Assembly: GCA_932294295.1 (NCBI GenBank) | Contig: OW028574.1 | Location: 54,959,797-55,023,796 of the forward strand | DNA length: 64,000 nucleotides | Origin: Alitta virens | Lineage: Eukaryota; Annelida; Polychaeta; Phyllodocida; Nereididae | Reading direction: 5' to 3' | In this document: positions 34,974 through 46,570 of the stretch, piece after piece | How positions within the stretch are numbered: position 1 is the stretch's first letter | How the letters are laid out: every line of letters begins with the position of its first letter | Made by a program: the position numbers and the translations under genes | Notes under the pieces: model-generated | Seen by the model: only the letters and a program-made list of their open reading frames with translations | The model's database searches: none | What the model was told of the DNA's origin: nothing

Positions 34974-37587
34974 ATGAAAGTCATACTTTGTCTCTACATG
35001 CTGACTATAATAGTTATAGCAAGGGTGAGTACAATTTGAGTCATATATTTACATACAGCTGAGTTACTATTATTTAACCATTTTATCATGTAACAATTCT
35101 GCCGTTAATTTCCAGCAACAATGATTTAATATTGAAGACATCATTGGAATTAACCAAATAAAACACAAATTTATTATTGTTGTAATAATTATGTAAAATA
35201 GTCTTTTACATTTTTCTTTTTCATCCATGACATCATGAGGGTTTTGCAACCACTGATTGGTCAGTTCTGTAAAATGTGATGTTCAGTAGAAGGTGTGACA
35301 TCATGCCCACACCAGGTAAAGCCAGTATAGTAGGATTGGAGTGTGTTGTCACAGTTTACACTGTAAGTCGTCACCAATAAGCCAAGCGACCTAATTACGG
35401 ACATTTTTTTGCTAGTTAATCTAGTTAAACAAAGTTAAACTATGTAGCCGATAGCTGAGTATAGATTTAAGAAATCTACTCTTAAAAATACAAGAGAAAT
35501 GGATTCTGAATTGCCTGCTTGTCAGAGGAATAAGAATAAGATTTATTTAACGTCAGAAAATAAAAACACAGATGATTATAACAGGTTTAAAACATGGATG
35601 ATTAACATGGCTCACAAGAATGATTATGTATAGAGACTAATGAAATGCACTTAATGACATTAAAAATACAATAGAAATGGATTCATATTTTTTTAGTTTA
35701 GGTAATTTTTCTGAATTGCCTGCTTTTCAGAACAAGAATCGTGTAAAGTCAGCACATGAACATCTAATTTTTCTGTAATTTCATTGATAGACCTTTAATA
35801 TCATAAGCCAGCCTATAGACCATAAGAGAAATTGATTAATTTACTTTAGATGAGTAAATAAGCAAAACATGTACATGAATAGGTCGCTGGGCTGTGAGGC
35901 ACAGTGTTTCCTGTGCTATTAACTGCAAGCCTGTTTTGATTAAGTCTAAATTATGTCATAATGCTTTTACAATGCTGTCTTGCTTGGCTTGAGTATTGTG
36001 TTGTTTCATAAGGAAATGAAGCATGAAATTAATGAAAACACAGGAGAAAACTGTGACATCATGCTCTTAGAATCAAGAGAAAATTGAAGAGTGATTCTAC
36101 GTAATTATTACAATGGTAATAAAGCAATTTCAAAAAATTTAAATTTGGTAAATGTCCTTTAATGGCTAAAAAAACCAAAGGACCAAATTTAATGTTAGTG
36201 ACTGGAGTGAAAAATTGGTAAATTTTTTGGGCAGTGACACCTTTTAGACTAAAATTGAATTACGAAAACAATCACCGGAATTCGGCCCAATACTTGTAGT
36301 CACATCAAAGCTCTTCCATTGCAGTAAAATATTCTTTTGAACAAACCATTTGCCATTGAGTTCAGTGCTGTACTTTTATGACAAGAAAATGTTACACAAT
36401 GCCTTCAGAAAATGGTCGTGCTTTCAGTTTGTATTTTATTTAGTAAATTCCAATGATGTCCAAATTAAAACCTATGTTGATTAGAAATGTACCACAGAAT
36501 CATAAAGAAATGTTTGCATAACACTCAGCTGTATGTAAACATATATATGACCCTAACTGTATGTAATGATGTGGCTTAGATTCTGCAATGTTTCTGTTTA
36601 ATAGCCACAACGAAATAACGAGAGTGATGATGGGCAACATGATGTGAAAAAGGAGGAACTTGAAAAGCCAGTTCATCCCATTTTAAAAATGAAGTCACCA
36701 AAAGCCAGACTGACTTTGAAAGATTACCAAATGCCTGCTAATAAGGTTGGTATCACTGTATTTCCTCTGTTTTGATTTAAAAAAAGCTAAGTTAGCTGTG
36801 GCCACTTCATTCACTTGCACAAATTTTATTGTGAACCCTACATGTATTTCTTGAAACTATGAAAAAAAGGTTCTCGGAAATAACATTTTTACAGAAATGT
36901 AAAAAAACCGAACTATGGTTCTCGTCAGACCTTCATTGCTATAGTGGTGGTTTATTTACTCTTTACTGACACGTATGAATATGACAAGCAAAACAAAAAT
37001 TAATCCCTAATTAATGAAAAGCTGACAAACTATTTAACTTCCACCAGGTAACAATGAGGTACATCAAGTTGTAAATTTGTGATAATGTACTTTATTCACA
37101 CTCCAGGACTCGAGCTGACACTGAAATCATTTGGAAATGAAATTTTAACTATTTAAATAGTCAAATTGAAGCAACTGCTTACTGAACAGAGCTAAATCAA
37201 AATTAAATTTTTATCCACTGAAGTGTGTATCTACTACTCCCAGAATGCCCGGCCTGCTGAGAATTCTGGGGGAAGGCGGCGCAGCATTTACAATGTGAAG
37301 TATAGGGTGTGGCGCTTCTTGGCATTTAATTGTTATACATATATCTTTTATTTTAAAGAAGTTGGTCATTGTGACTAATGCCAAACAGGACTGAGGCTGA
37401 TGATAGGTGTTAAGGCACAGTAAAAATACTAGTGTCTGAAAATTTGACTCTCCAACACGGCTTCTTACACACAGATTTTTGTCTCATTCAGGATGGAGAC
37501 CACACTGTTATCAAAAGGCAAACACAAAGGTGCAGGGTGATCAGATGGCATGGACAACGATTACTTGTCTGCAGACCAAAACCACCT
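34974..37587 (+). CDS. Gene A2: cationic C-x12-C peptide precursor, exons 1-3
   Basis: Exons 34974-35024 (signal MKVILCLYMLTIIVIAR), 36605-36745 (propeptide, 47 codons, opening PQRNNESDDGQHD and containing KKEELEKPVHP) and 37492-37587 (DGDHTVIKR, then CRVIRWHGQRLLVC). All junctions are phase 0 and no stop interrupts the exons. The cysteine spacing is kept although R is replaced by W and L in the core. Downstream, A1-type intron sequence ends at about 37984. About 10 kb of foreign DNA follows, and the sequence equivalent to A1 11395-12940, including exon 4, is missing. Splicing exon 3 straight to the terminal exon at 48522 would be out of phase; retaining intron 3 gives VSISL-stop directly after exon 3. 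The gene may therefore make a shortened precursor or be dying. Confidence 0.6.
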
Positions 37588-37989
37588 GTGAGCATTAGTT
37601 TATAAGACTTTTATTATATTAATATTTTTGGTGCAAGAGAACAATGATATCACTTATTTTGCTACCTGGTAGTACTATCATTGTCAATAATGAAGAGCAC
37701 AGCAATGAAGTATTTGGGAATATTATGACAAATTGTCTGGCCTACACAATCAAAACAAATTTTTTTTTAGAATTTCATGCAAATTTAAAAAGGTAGTCGA
37801 AGTGTAGCTTAGATTTAAATTTTCACCAATGTGATAGGGCCTGTAAGTCAATCAAATCGCATTGAAGAAGCACTGTTGGGACCAAACTGCACCATATTTG
37901 AATTAGGCGAGGGGGTGGACAAGTCAATGGAATTACAGTAATACCCATCAGGAGAATCAGGAATAGCATTTTCGCGACTGATCTATAGT

Positions 37990-38240
37990 GGTAAGTAGTG
38001 TGTCTTGATGTCAGTAGGGGGCACTAGGAGTCATAGGGAAACTCCTGACTCCCTCTGGTGTGCAGCAGGTTTCCCGTCAGAGGGAGCCTGTACTCTTACA
38101 TTTATCAGAGTCATAGTGTTCCCTCTAGTGTTAACAGGGGATTCTAAACGTCACCAGGAGTCATAAGGCACTAACTCAGGGTTCCCTCTGGCTTGCAGTA
38201 AGTTTCTAACCAGAGGGAGAAGTTTCTAACCAGAGGTGAA
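37990..38240. repeat. Internal short repeats at the left edge of the insertion
   Basis: Variants of 'ccctctggtgtgcagcaggttt' and 'caccaggagtcatagg' recur three or four times, and 'agtttctaaccagaggg' is doubled at about 38199-38238. Function unknown. Confidence 0.6.
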
Positions 38241-38328
38241 TGAATGTTCATAGTGAAACTTAATTCTACATTGTCATCGACGGGTTTCACTCTACACATG
38301 AAGCTAATGAGCATATTGACCTTTTCAG

Positions 38329-38620
38329 GATGCTTATTAATTATGAACTTAGTAAGCCTTCACATAACATTGGTCGAATGATAAACTTTTATGTTCAAGT
38401 GTCATTCTTTGAGCATCTAAATGCAGATTGTGCTTGTAAGGAGTACCTGCCTGATTTATGCATACTTCGGTTGGTTGTTTCAAATAGATCCAGAGGTGTT
38501 TGCATTTGTCGAATCGACCCAAATCATTGGCGACAAGACACTTTAGTGGTTGCCTTCCTGCTGGCTCATGGCGACAATAGATACATACAGCATTTTGGAA
38601 AGCATTATATCATAAAAAGG
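38329..38620 (+). other. Possible orphan exon, 97 codons, unknown
   Basis: The open frame from 38330 is bounded by a good acceptor (gaccttttcag) and a strong donor (AAAAAG|gtgagt). The protein is Cys- and His-containing, with segments such as FFEHLNADCACKEYLPDLC and CRIDPNHWRQDTLVVAFLLA. I do not recognise it. It lies 350 bases before the Polinton integrase, so it may be an exon or ORF of the mobile element. It enters in phase 2, so it does not fit after A2 exon 3, which ends in phase 0. Confidence 0.3.
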
Positions 38621-38978
38621 TGAGTTAATACTAAATTGTAAAGGTGAGTTAATTACTTAATTGTAACTAGGTATACACTATGTATACACTGTGTTAAGAG
38701 CTGTTAAGTTATACTATATATATCATTTTGTTGCAGATCATTAATTAACTCATATAGTAAGAGTATACTATGCAAACTGGCCATTCAACATTCAACTTGG
38801 AGTTCACAATATTGTTAAATATAACTAATAATGGACACTATTGTTATAACAATTTAATATAGACTTTAGATAAATACACATCACCAACATTGTATAATGA
38901 GTGTAACAATATGAGTAATTAATGACAATATAATAAAGTGTATCACAAGATAATTTTATTACTGGTGACATTGTACAA

Positions 38979-40066
38979 ATGAATAAAGCTATTGATCAGT
39001 ATTTGAGTGGGATTTATTACAACCCTAAGTCACCTGGAAGCTTCACAAGTAAGGATAAACTATGGCGATATATAAATAGACGTGAAGATAAACCGAAGTT
39101 CTTTACATTACAGAAAGTGAATAATTGGCTAATACAACAAGAGACTGCATCTGTCTGTAACCAACCTACATTTAAGTTTCCACGTGAAAAGGTGATAGTT
39201 TCATCTAGGGAGGAACAACTGAGAGCAGACTTAATGGATTTGTCTAAATTCAAAGTTTATAACGACAATGTGTCTTTTGTACTTGTAATTGTAGATATTT
39301 TCTTGAGGTTTGCATAGTGTGAAACCACTACCGAAAAAAACTGCTGGTAATGTGAGGGATGCATTTTCAGATATATTCAAGAAAGATAGGGTTCCCTTGA
39401 GATTATGGGTTGATGGGGGCGGCGAGTTTAATAACAAGATAGTGCAATCATTCTCATGAAACAATTTGATGTAGATATGTTTATTGCACGTTCGGAAAGT
39501 AAATCTGTGTTTGCTGAACGTTTTATTAAGTCGCTATATAAAGTTCAAATTACATAAATATCTCTATTCTCAGCAAACATTTGGCTATATCAGCATATTA
39601 CAGGATATTGCACAATCATATAACAGTACATATCATTGATCAATAAAAATGGCACCTTCTGATGTAGACGATGACAATGAGTTACAGTTATATATGGATA
39701 TATACATGCCCTTTGCAAATAAAGTAAACACCAAACCAACCATTGTCAAGAAAGGGTATTTCATACGTCAGGGATAAATTGTAAAGATCTTAATAAGATA
39801 ATGAAAATTTTACTCTTGAACTCTTTATTGTTGAAAATGTCGTCAATTCATCTCCACCTAGATTTGTGTTAGAGGACTTATTAGGTGAAAAACTATTAGG
39901 TACATTTAATGCAAAGGAAATACAGTTTGTTCCAGCAGGTGAGACACAGACTTACAAAATAGAAAAAATACTTGAAAAAAGGAGAGTATCTAAAGGCAAA
40001 AAGGAAGTACTGGTCAAATGGTATGGTTATCGGACAAATTAAATAGCTGGATTCCTGCACATAGTT
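38979..40066 (+). pseudogene. Polinton-type rve integrase with C-terminal chromodomain, broken
   Basis: The 112-codon frame 38979-39317 carries the N-terminal Zn/HTH-adjacent part and the first catalytic Asp (RADLMDLSKF). A frameshift follows near 39313. The next frame holds LWVDGGGEFNNK with the second Asp, then a stop near 39457 and another shift, then FAERFIKSL with the catalytic Glu. So the D, D and E are all identifiable but no longer in one frame. Near 40008-40066 VLVKWYGY and LNSWIPAH, again in different frames, mark a chromodomain, which Polinton integrases carry at the C-terminus. Class assignment is by motif recognition. The gene is dead as it stands. Confidence 0.7.
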
Positions 40067-40109
40067 GAAAATTACAAAAGCAAATAATATTACAATATGG
40101 AGACTGATA

Positions 40110-40975
40110 CAAAAACAGTCAAGTCAGGATTCTAGTTATTTTTTCCCATCTAATACTAGTACTAACTTTACATGTATATTAGGTAAGCATTATTTAATAA
40201 ATAATGACTGGAAAATAGGATTAAGAGAAATTGTTTTAAAGTTAAGTGAGAAGCAAAAAATTTTGGTCCTATTATAGTTGACAGATATCATATCAAGGTA
40301 GTGGAATAATATTGGATGGCTCAGAATCAATGCTTTTGAAGCGTGCCACAATATATAGAAGATTGAATTCAGAATAGTTATATGGTTGTTTCCTGCATGT
40401 GATTTGACAGAAATTTGTCTAACTTTGCTTTCATCCCTCTGATTTGTCATTAGACAGCCAAAGTACTGCATACATCACACTACAATAGTGCAGTACTTAG
40501 CCTTATCAACACTTTGCAGCAATGAGGCTAATACAGTATGTACCTGATAATGATCAATGGTCAACTTACTTTGTAAATCAGGCAACACGATATGAAAATT
40601 GGGGAACAATAATGATAAGAAAGAGCACTCATTAATAAGTGGTGGTACATATGACGGGGTGCACAACCAACATATTTGTCAATAATAGGTAAAGTTAAAA
40701 ATGGCAATGATAAGCATGAGCAACCTGTTGTTAAAATTACTATGACGTCACCAGCAGAGGTCACTCTTGATCCGGCCAGGTCAAAAGTAGAAAACATTGA
40801 AGAAGGAGATGATACAGAAAGAGTAATCAGCTGCAGCAGGCAAGGAACAGGTCAGCATCACGAGGTTAGGGATAGAAGAAAAAGAATCACAAAGGTAGTG
40901 GACCAGCTAAAAGGCAACGTAAATACAATGACGAGTTTTCAAGCATGGTTTAAATTTACACAGTGTATGTGTTAA
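40110..40975 (+). pseudogene. Polinton-linked structural protein (possible minor capsid), broken
   Basis: SSYFFPSNTSTNFTCILG followed by NDWKIGLREI resembles the N-terminus of a conserved Polinton protein ('FPxNTxxxFxxxL...W.VGL.EI') that I associate with the minor capsid or penton-like gene. Further pieces follow in other frames, with VKITMTSPAEVTLDP at about 40730 and a basic stretch near 40870-40930. Several stops and frame changes. Which structural gene this is remains uncertain. Confidence 0.45.
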
Positions 40976-41010
40976 TATTAGAATTAATATATTTACAGTT
41001 TGCAATATGA

Positions 41011-42130
41011 TTGGAAACAGTGTACAGTGAAGCCGTTCTATGCATTCCACCACAGTTACATTTATTTGCTCCACCTGTTGTTCAAAGTGCTGTTGATCGT
41101 GTGGTAATTGTGGATTACAGACTTACAAATCAAATCTCATCTGAATTTGCAACTGTGATATTTACATTAGGAGGTAATTCTAAGCTGATTTTGATTTGGA
41201 ATGTACAAAGTTGTATGTCAAAGCTGATAGCACATCTGTTGCCAAAAATTTAGCTCCAATTACTTTGACATTACAGTCTATGTGGAGTCAGGTTGACGTC
41301 AAAATTTCAGGACAATCAATTTCACAATCAAGTAATTCATATGCATTTACAGCATATTTTCAAACATTGGTGAATCCTGATCTGAGCTAAAAGCTACTGG
41401 TTGTACAGGACAAATGTTTTATTTGGATGACAATGATTTGGAAAAATGTGTTTTAAACACAGGTGCTTTAAATCGTTCAAAGATATTTGAAGAAAGTGCT
41501 AGAGTAGAGATGGAAGGGTATTTGCTAGAATACATTAGTCAAATAAACAGATATCTTTTGAATAAATGCAAATTGATATTAGATTGTTCAGGGCTAGACA
41601 AGATTTTTTTTATAATGACAGAAACAGATGATTCATCCAAAAAAGAAATTGTAGATATTTGCTTGGAAGCTTGTTACATTGAAGTAATGCCTTCAGTTAT
41701 AACAGGTCATGCAGGTGGGCTACAAAAGAGCAACGCAATGTTCCATATACTAGGATTCAAATGAAATCATTTAATCTTGCATTAGGGTCACGTAATTTCA
41801 AATTTTGACAATATTTTTAATTCTGACTGTCCAACCAAAATAATCATTGGAATAATAGAAAGTGATAGTTATAGCGGTAATCAAAAGAAAAATCAGTTTT
41901 ATTTTCAAATGTTTGATTTAACTGAAATTGAATTGTGCGTAGACGGTCAGTCAATGCCATCACGATCAAGGAAAATGCTACATGTCACATCGGGTAGACA
42001 AATTATAACACTTTACTCTAGATTACATGACTGCACAGGATGTAATTGTAGTTGGACATTTGGTAATAAAATAAAAGCTTTTAATTTTGAAAGGAGGCTA
42101 ACATATTACAATAATAGTCAATGTATTAAT
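41011..42130 (+). pseudogene. Second Polinton-linked structural protein (F54H12.2-like), broken
   Basis: Frames at 41011-41253, 41196-41390, 41414-41764 and 41909-42130 read as successive parts of one protein. They contain SAVDRVVIVDYRLTNQIS, LTLQSMWSQVDVKISGQS, a YLDDND segment, VEMEGYLLEYISQINRYLL, KEIVDICLEACYIEV, and FDLTEIELCVDGQSMPSR. This order matches the protein usually annotated as F54H12.2-like in invertebrate genomes, which I link to Polinton capsids from memory. At least three frame breaks. It lies directly downstream of the previous structural region on the same strand, as expected for a Polinton. Confidence 0.55.
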
Positions 42131-42144
42131 TCAAAATGTCCATA

Positions 42145-42432
42145 TTATTTAATTTTGGGCTTAACCTTTAGTGTGCAGAACCTGCTACTTATCTTTTCGT
42201 CCTTGAACTCTTCTTGGTGAATGAAACATGGCTCTGTGATGGTTCTCAAAACCATCCATTTCAGCTCTATTTTATTGAGAGCATTCAGCAATTTGTCGAA
42301 TTCCTCGAAGTTGAGGTGGACACCCCTTTTGGTGTGCATCAGGCTTCCATCATGGGATTCTTCAGGCACGAAAAAGGCCCTTATGTCAACATACCCACCC
42401 CTTTCTATGCACGCTTTGGCATTAACAGCTGA
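42145..42432 (-). CDS. PC4/SUB1-like ssDNA-binding domain ORF
   Basis: On the minus strand the frame is open from 42432 to 42145, 96 codons. It reads ERGGYVDIRAFF, then a short loop, then KRGVHLNFEEFDKLLNAL, which matches the transcription coactivator p15 (PC4) C-terminal fold pattern '(Y/V)(V/I)DIRE(Y/F)....KPG(R/K)KGISL..E.W..L'. The domain binds single-stranded DNA. There is no ATG at the start (a GTG lies at about 42369), so it is probably an exon, with a possible acceptor aatcag just upstream. It converges tail to tail with the Polinton structural gene, 15 bases apart, which suggests it belongs to the mobile element, but capture of a host gene fragment is possible. Intact reading frame here contrasts with the broken neighbours. 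Confidence 0.5.
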   Translation of the reverse strand, partial: SAVNAKACIERGGYVDIRAFFVPEESHDGSLMHTKRGVHLNFEEFDKLLNALNKIELKWMVLRTITEPCFIHQEEFKDEKISSRFCTLKVKPKIK

Positions 42433-43318
42433 TTAAGGTGGTCACCTAAACACCACGGGTAAGCAGATCAGAGATGATCTCTTATCAAATCAGAGTGATA
42501 ACGGAGCCCTGCCACAACCATAGCTTCTAAAGCCAGAACTCTTTCAGTAGGTTCTTCACTTTATTTTCTAACATATATTCCCCAATTGACAGCCTCCCCT
42601 GTCACTCATACATATGTGACTCGGAAGCCTTGGTGTGGGATTCGAATATGTTGAAGCATTTTTTTCCTTGCGACGTGCAGGAGCTTTAGGTATATATCCA
42701 ATAACGTCTAGAATAGAACAAAATAGTGTGGATTATAATCTTATCATCTCATCATGACATTGACCTCTCACAGCTAACCACTTAAGGTGTATAAAATTAA
42801 GAACAATAGCATTGAGACATTCACATTTACATGCTTTCACTGTTTTATGTGTAACATTGTGTGAACTCTTAAGTCTATCATCTTATTATTACTTCTATTT
42901 GCTATCATCTCATCATTACTTCTGTTATGCATTTAATGTCTCAGCAGGGATATTATATCAATTCTAGTTCCTTTCATGTGGCTGTCATAACATTTCGTGA
43001 ACTCTTTAAGTCTATCATCTCATCAAGTGCTACGTTTTTGCATTTATTTAATGTCTCAGCATAGATATTATGTCAATTCTAGTTTCTTTGACAAGTCTGT
43101 CATAAAATTGTGTGGACTCTTTTAGGCCTATCATCTAATCATTACATCTGTTATGCATAAAAGGTCAATGCAAACAGACTTATAAAATGAAACTAGAATT
43201 GACACATTAAATGCATAACATTGTGTCTACTCTGTTAAGTCTATCATCTCTTCGTTACTTCTGACTGTCAGTCAGCCGTATAAGCATTAACATTGATACA
43301 AATATAATAACAATATTT
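42433..43318. repeat. Tandem 110-120-base repeats between two minus-strand frames
   Basis: From about 42850 to 43260 three or four degenerate units of 'tgtgaactctttaagtctatcatctc...atttaatgtctcagca...ttctagtt' follow one another. No coding frame. 42433-42850 holds nothing I recognise. Confidence 0.6.
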
Positions 43319-43712
43319 ACCTCTTCATCTATGAAAACTTCATCTTCTGATAAGGAATATTCGGTGTGAATCGATTTGTCGTCGGAACTTGTTTGAATCA
43401 GCAGTCGAAAGATTGACTTTCGGTTGGCTGAGTTTCCACAGGTTGAGAGATTGATTTGCTTTGGTTGTCAATAACTTGCCTGGTATCTTCAGTGTCACTA
43501 TCACTTACTGTAACAGTAATTGACAGTTTTGGTGTCGTCTTGCCAAATGTGACATTGTCTGCAGACATAGAAGCCTTGTCAATTGTTGATGCCGGTGAAG
43601 GTGGAGGTGAGCCGTCAGGTGTTGTCGAAGTTTTCTCTTCAGCAGCCTTCCTTTTTCGTGTCACGATTTTTGGTATCACGGTAGCGAAAACACCACGCAA
43701 GTGATAATTCAA
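43319..43712 (-). CDS. Ser/Asp-rich minus-strand frame of unknown function
   Basis: The frame 43712-43398 has a basic start (VIPKIVTRKRKAAEEK), a Pro/Ser stretch (TPDGSPPPSPAST), then LSITVTVSDSDTEDTR. The last is the pattern of a SUMO-interacting motif: hydrophobic core followed by acidic and serine residues. A stop follows at 43398. One frame over, the reading continues with SLSEDEVFIDEE up to a GT donor at 43318, suggesting a frameshift or missed intron. A Ser/acidic N-terminus is also typical of PC4 proteins, and the PC4-like frame lies 0.9 kb downstream on the same strand, so both may be parts of one gene. No ATG fits the start well. Low confidence. Confidence 0.3.
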
Positions 43713-44189
43713 ATCACAATGGCTGCTGTGTTAGATCAACTATGGCCTCCTCACCCCAGTTATCTTTCTCCCTCTTAGTCTTCATAAAGGTAAATATGTA
43801 ACTCAGTCATTCAAATCATTAATATTCACCACATCTTTAATATTCATCGTGATATGAGAATTTGGCCCAACCCTTGACTAAAAAGCTGGAGAAATTCAAA
43901 CACAGTTTTACAATACTTTCCACTGTTTAGATTTTATGACAATTCCTTTCAGTTCCTTTTTTCGATTCATATGTTATCATGCGAGGACTTTTCAAATAAA
44001 GGGCCTATTTTGAATTCAGGTGTAAACTTCATTTGCATATGGAATGTTTTTCAAACAAATTTTCCAACATGACTTTTTTCATGGCTTGCCCTATTAGAGA
44101 ATATTCACAGAACGCATTGGCATAAGTCTCAGGAATTTATTCTCATTTTATTTTTAACAAGCATGTTATGCTTGAGGAAATTAAATGTG

Positions 44190-44640
44190 GACCCTGAAAT
44201 TCTTTTTCTTTTTCTTTAATGCTACCATTCCAGCTGCACTAATGTATGCTTGCACATTTTTCTATGGACTTCTTACGAAAAACCTAAAGAAAGATCTGGA
44301 TAAACCCAGAAAGTTCTGGTGTAGAATTTTAAATTCTGTGAGAAGACAACTGGCTGCAAATGACCCTAAACAAGATAAGGAGGGAACCATGTCACCCTCT
44401 GTATACAAATTTTGTGCTGCTACCCAGTGGCCGACGGCTACGGTTACGGGTTACTAGAACCTGTTGGTACAAAAGCAACATCTGTACCTGTTGCTGTAAA
44501 GATGCTAAACAAACAATAACGATGTGAATCAGGTTATATTAATTTTCACTGCACTGAACGTGTAAAGCACCAACAAATTTTGTCTTGAATGTCCAATAAA
44601 ATGTCTAATCTTATCTTATCTTATCCTATCTTATGTAATA
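44190..44640 (+). mobile_element. Probable LINE-type retroposon 3' end with (TCTTA)n tail
   Basis: A 90-codon frame ending at 44457 (GLLTKNLKKDLDKPRKFWCRI and on) is followed by non-coding sequence and AATAAAATGTCTAATC plus (TCTTATC)n at about 44600-44635, the typical end of a non-LTR retroposon. The protein piece is too short for me to place in a clade. Confidence 0.4.
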
Positions 44641-45935
44641 CTTTCCAAATTTATTGGTAAAAAAAGCTACAAATACAGTTATTTCATATGGTGACCATGG
44701 TGACACACAAATACTCAAAATAATATTCTCAGCAACAGATGGTCAAAAAGTGCAATATTTAGAAGTTTCATCAGATCAGTGAAGTTGACTACCCGAACCT
44801 AGCTACCAGACAGCTACCCGGCAGCTACCCAAAGATGTAAAGTTAGCTACCCGAACCCAGCTACCTGGCAGCTAACCGAACTTTCCATGTATATTACTCG
44901 AAAACAGTCTAACGTGATTTTCCATATTTGCGCCAAGAGACATTTAGGGCAAAGGTTTACGTTCTAGAATTTTTTCGGAATTTTCCAAGCAAATCTAAGA
45001 TGTGATAAATCAAAACAATTTAAAAAATGTCGTTTTTTACCGTAACGGAAACAGTAATTTTTTTGGCGCCTTCTCAACCGGACCCTCGGAAAAATGACCG
45101 TTTCCGTTACGGCAAAAAACGAAATTTTTTCAATTTTTTTGAAAACAAGTTTAGGGTGGCACAAAATGATTAGCACCCTAGCCTATATTAAATAATATTA
45201 GCTTTTCTGCCGAACGTAATGAACATTGGTAGGTGAGGCGGTTGTGCTAATAATGTTGTGCCATACTAAACTTGTATTCATTAGAAAGCTCCTTTTAACA
45301 ATCTGAGGTCAAATATTAGCAAAAATCACATTTTTGAGTTTCTGTTGAACGTAATGAACTTTGGTAGGTGAGGCTGGGTTGCTAATAATTTTTTACCACC
45401 CTTAAATTGTATTCATTAGAAAGCCACTTTTATATGCTACTCAGTCATACCAAACTGGTATGTGAAAGCCATTTTGTAAGGTTTTTAATGTGAGCTGAAA
45501 GATAGGCAAAAAATCAAATTCAGTCATACCTAACTTATATGTGAAGGCCATTTTTTAAGGTGTGCAGTTTGATGTCAAATATTGTTAAAAAACACATTTC
45601 TGCTGAACGTAATTAACTGCTAATAATTTTGTGTTAACTGAATAGGTATTAATGTATGCTACTCATTGATACATGACTTATATGTGAGAGCCATTTATTA
45701 AGGTATGCATTGTGATTATAATAAAACATATACTTTTAATTCACTGAATTGGGATATATGTGCTCAGTTCAAATGAAATAGTAATCTATATTAGTAAAAT
45801 ATTACGTGAGACACAATTAAATAACTAAATATTGACTTAAAAGTACATAATCTGTCTAAAATTAGTGCCAGAATAAAATTATTTTTGTCCGCTTAAAAAT
45901 CGGGTCGGTTCGTTTATTAGCCCGGGCAACTTTTC
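44641..45935. repeat. Inverted and tandem repeat cluster
   Basis: 44785-44885: 'agctacccgaacc.agctacc.ggcagctac' repeated twice. 45029-45124: foldback with cgttttttaccgtaacggaaac mirrored by gtttccgttacggcaaaaaacg around a short GC-rich loop. 45212-45440 and weaker to 45700: tandem units around 'gaacgtaatgaactttggtaggtgaggc' and 'gtattcattagaaagc' spaced about 130-140 bases. No gene. Confidence 0.7.
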
Positions 45936-46570
45936 ATGAGCATCATCCCAGCTGGATGTCATTTGGATGAGACGTTAGTTAGTCAGTGTTATTGTTTAAT
46001 GCCTCATCAGCACCTGAGTGGGCTCTGTAGAGGCTCTCTAGGGTAAGATTGATTATCTATAGTTGGTAGTAGATACCAGAAGCATGTTAAAAAATCAATA
46101 TTTGTCTGCGTTGGATAGCTGGAGCAGCTTGTGCAATGCGCACTGTCCTGTTTTAGCCACTGGGGAAAGAGGACTTCACCCCAAGTGTTTCCACCCTCGC
46201 CGCGTGGAGGCCCAGGACCTTCGAGGGCTTGGATGAGACGTTAAATTGGCGGTCCCTTGTACTTAGTGTCTATGCTGAGGCAAGTAAAAGATCCCACCCA
46301 TGGGTTAAATGTGAAACATGCGTGGACTCCTCCTCTCTCTCACCTCACCATATCCCATATCCCATATCCCATATCTAAAACCGGAAGTTCGGCTCATTTC
46401 AGGCTGGTACACTCTGCATTAAGTTGCACATACATGGCTATTAGGGGCTGCAATGTGCACATAAACAGGTGTTAGAGCTTGTAAAGAATTAACTGAAGAA
46501 GCACATAATGTCAATGGTAATGAAGACGCTGATCACATCGCTTGCTGGATCTTACATGGGTCAAGTAAGT
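45936..46570 (+). mobile_element. SINE- or LTR-like dispersed repeat with (AAGT)n end
   Basis: GC-richer than its surroundings. It contains ggatgagacgttaaattggcggtccc and gcaagtaaaagatccca, a string I recognise from dispersed repeats of several marine invertebrates, and ends in gtcaagtaagtaagtaa at about 46560-46576. A (CCATAT)n-like cluster is at 46347-46375. Clear pol III boxes were not found, so the class is open. Confidence 0.45.
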
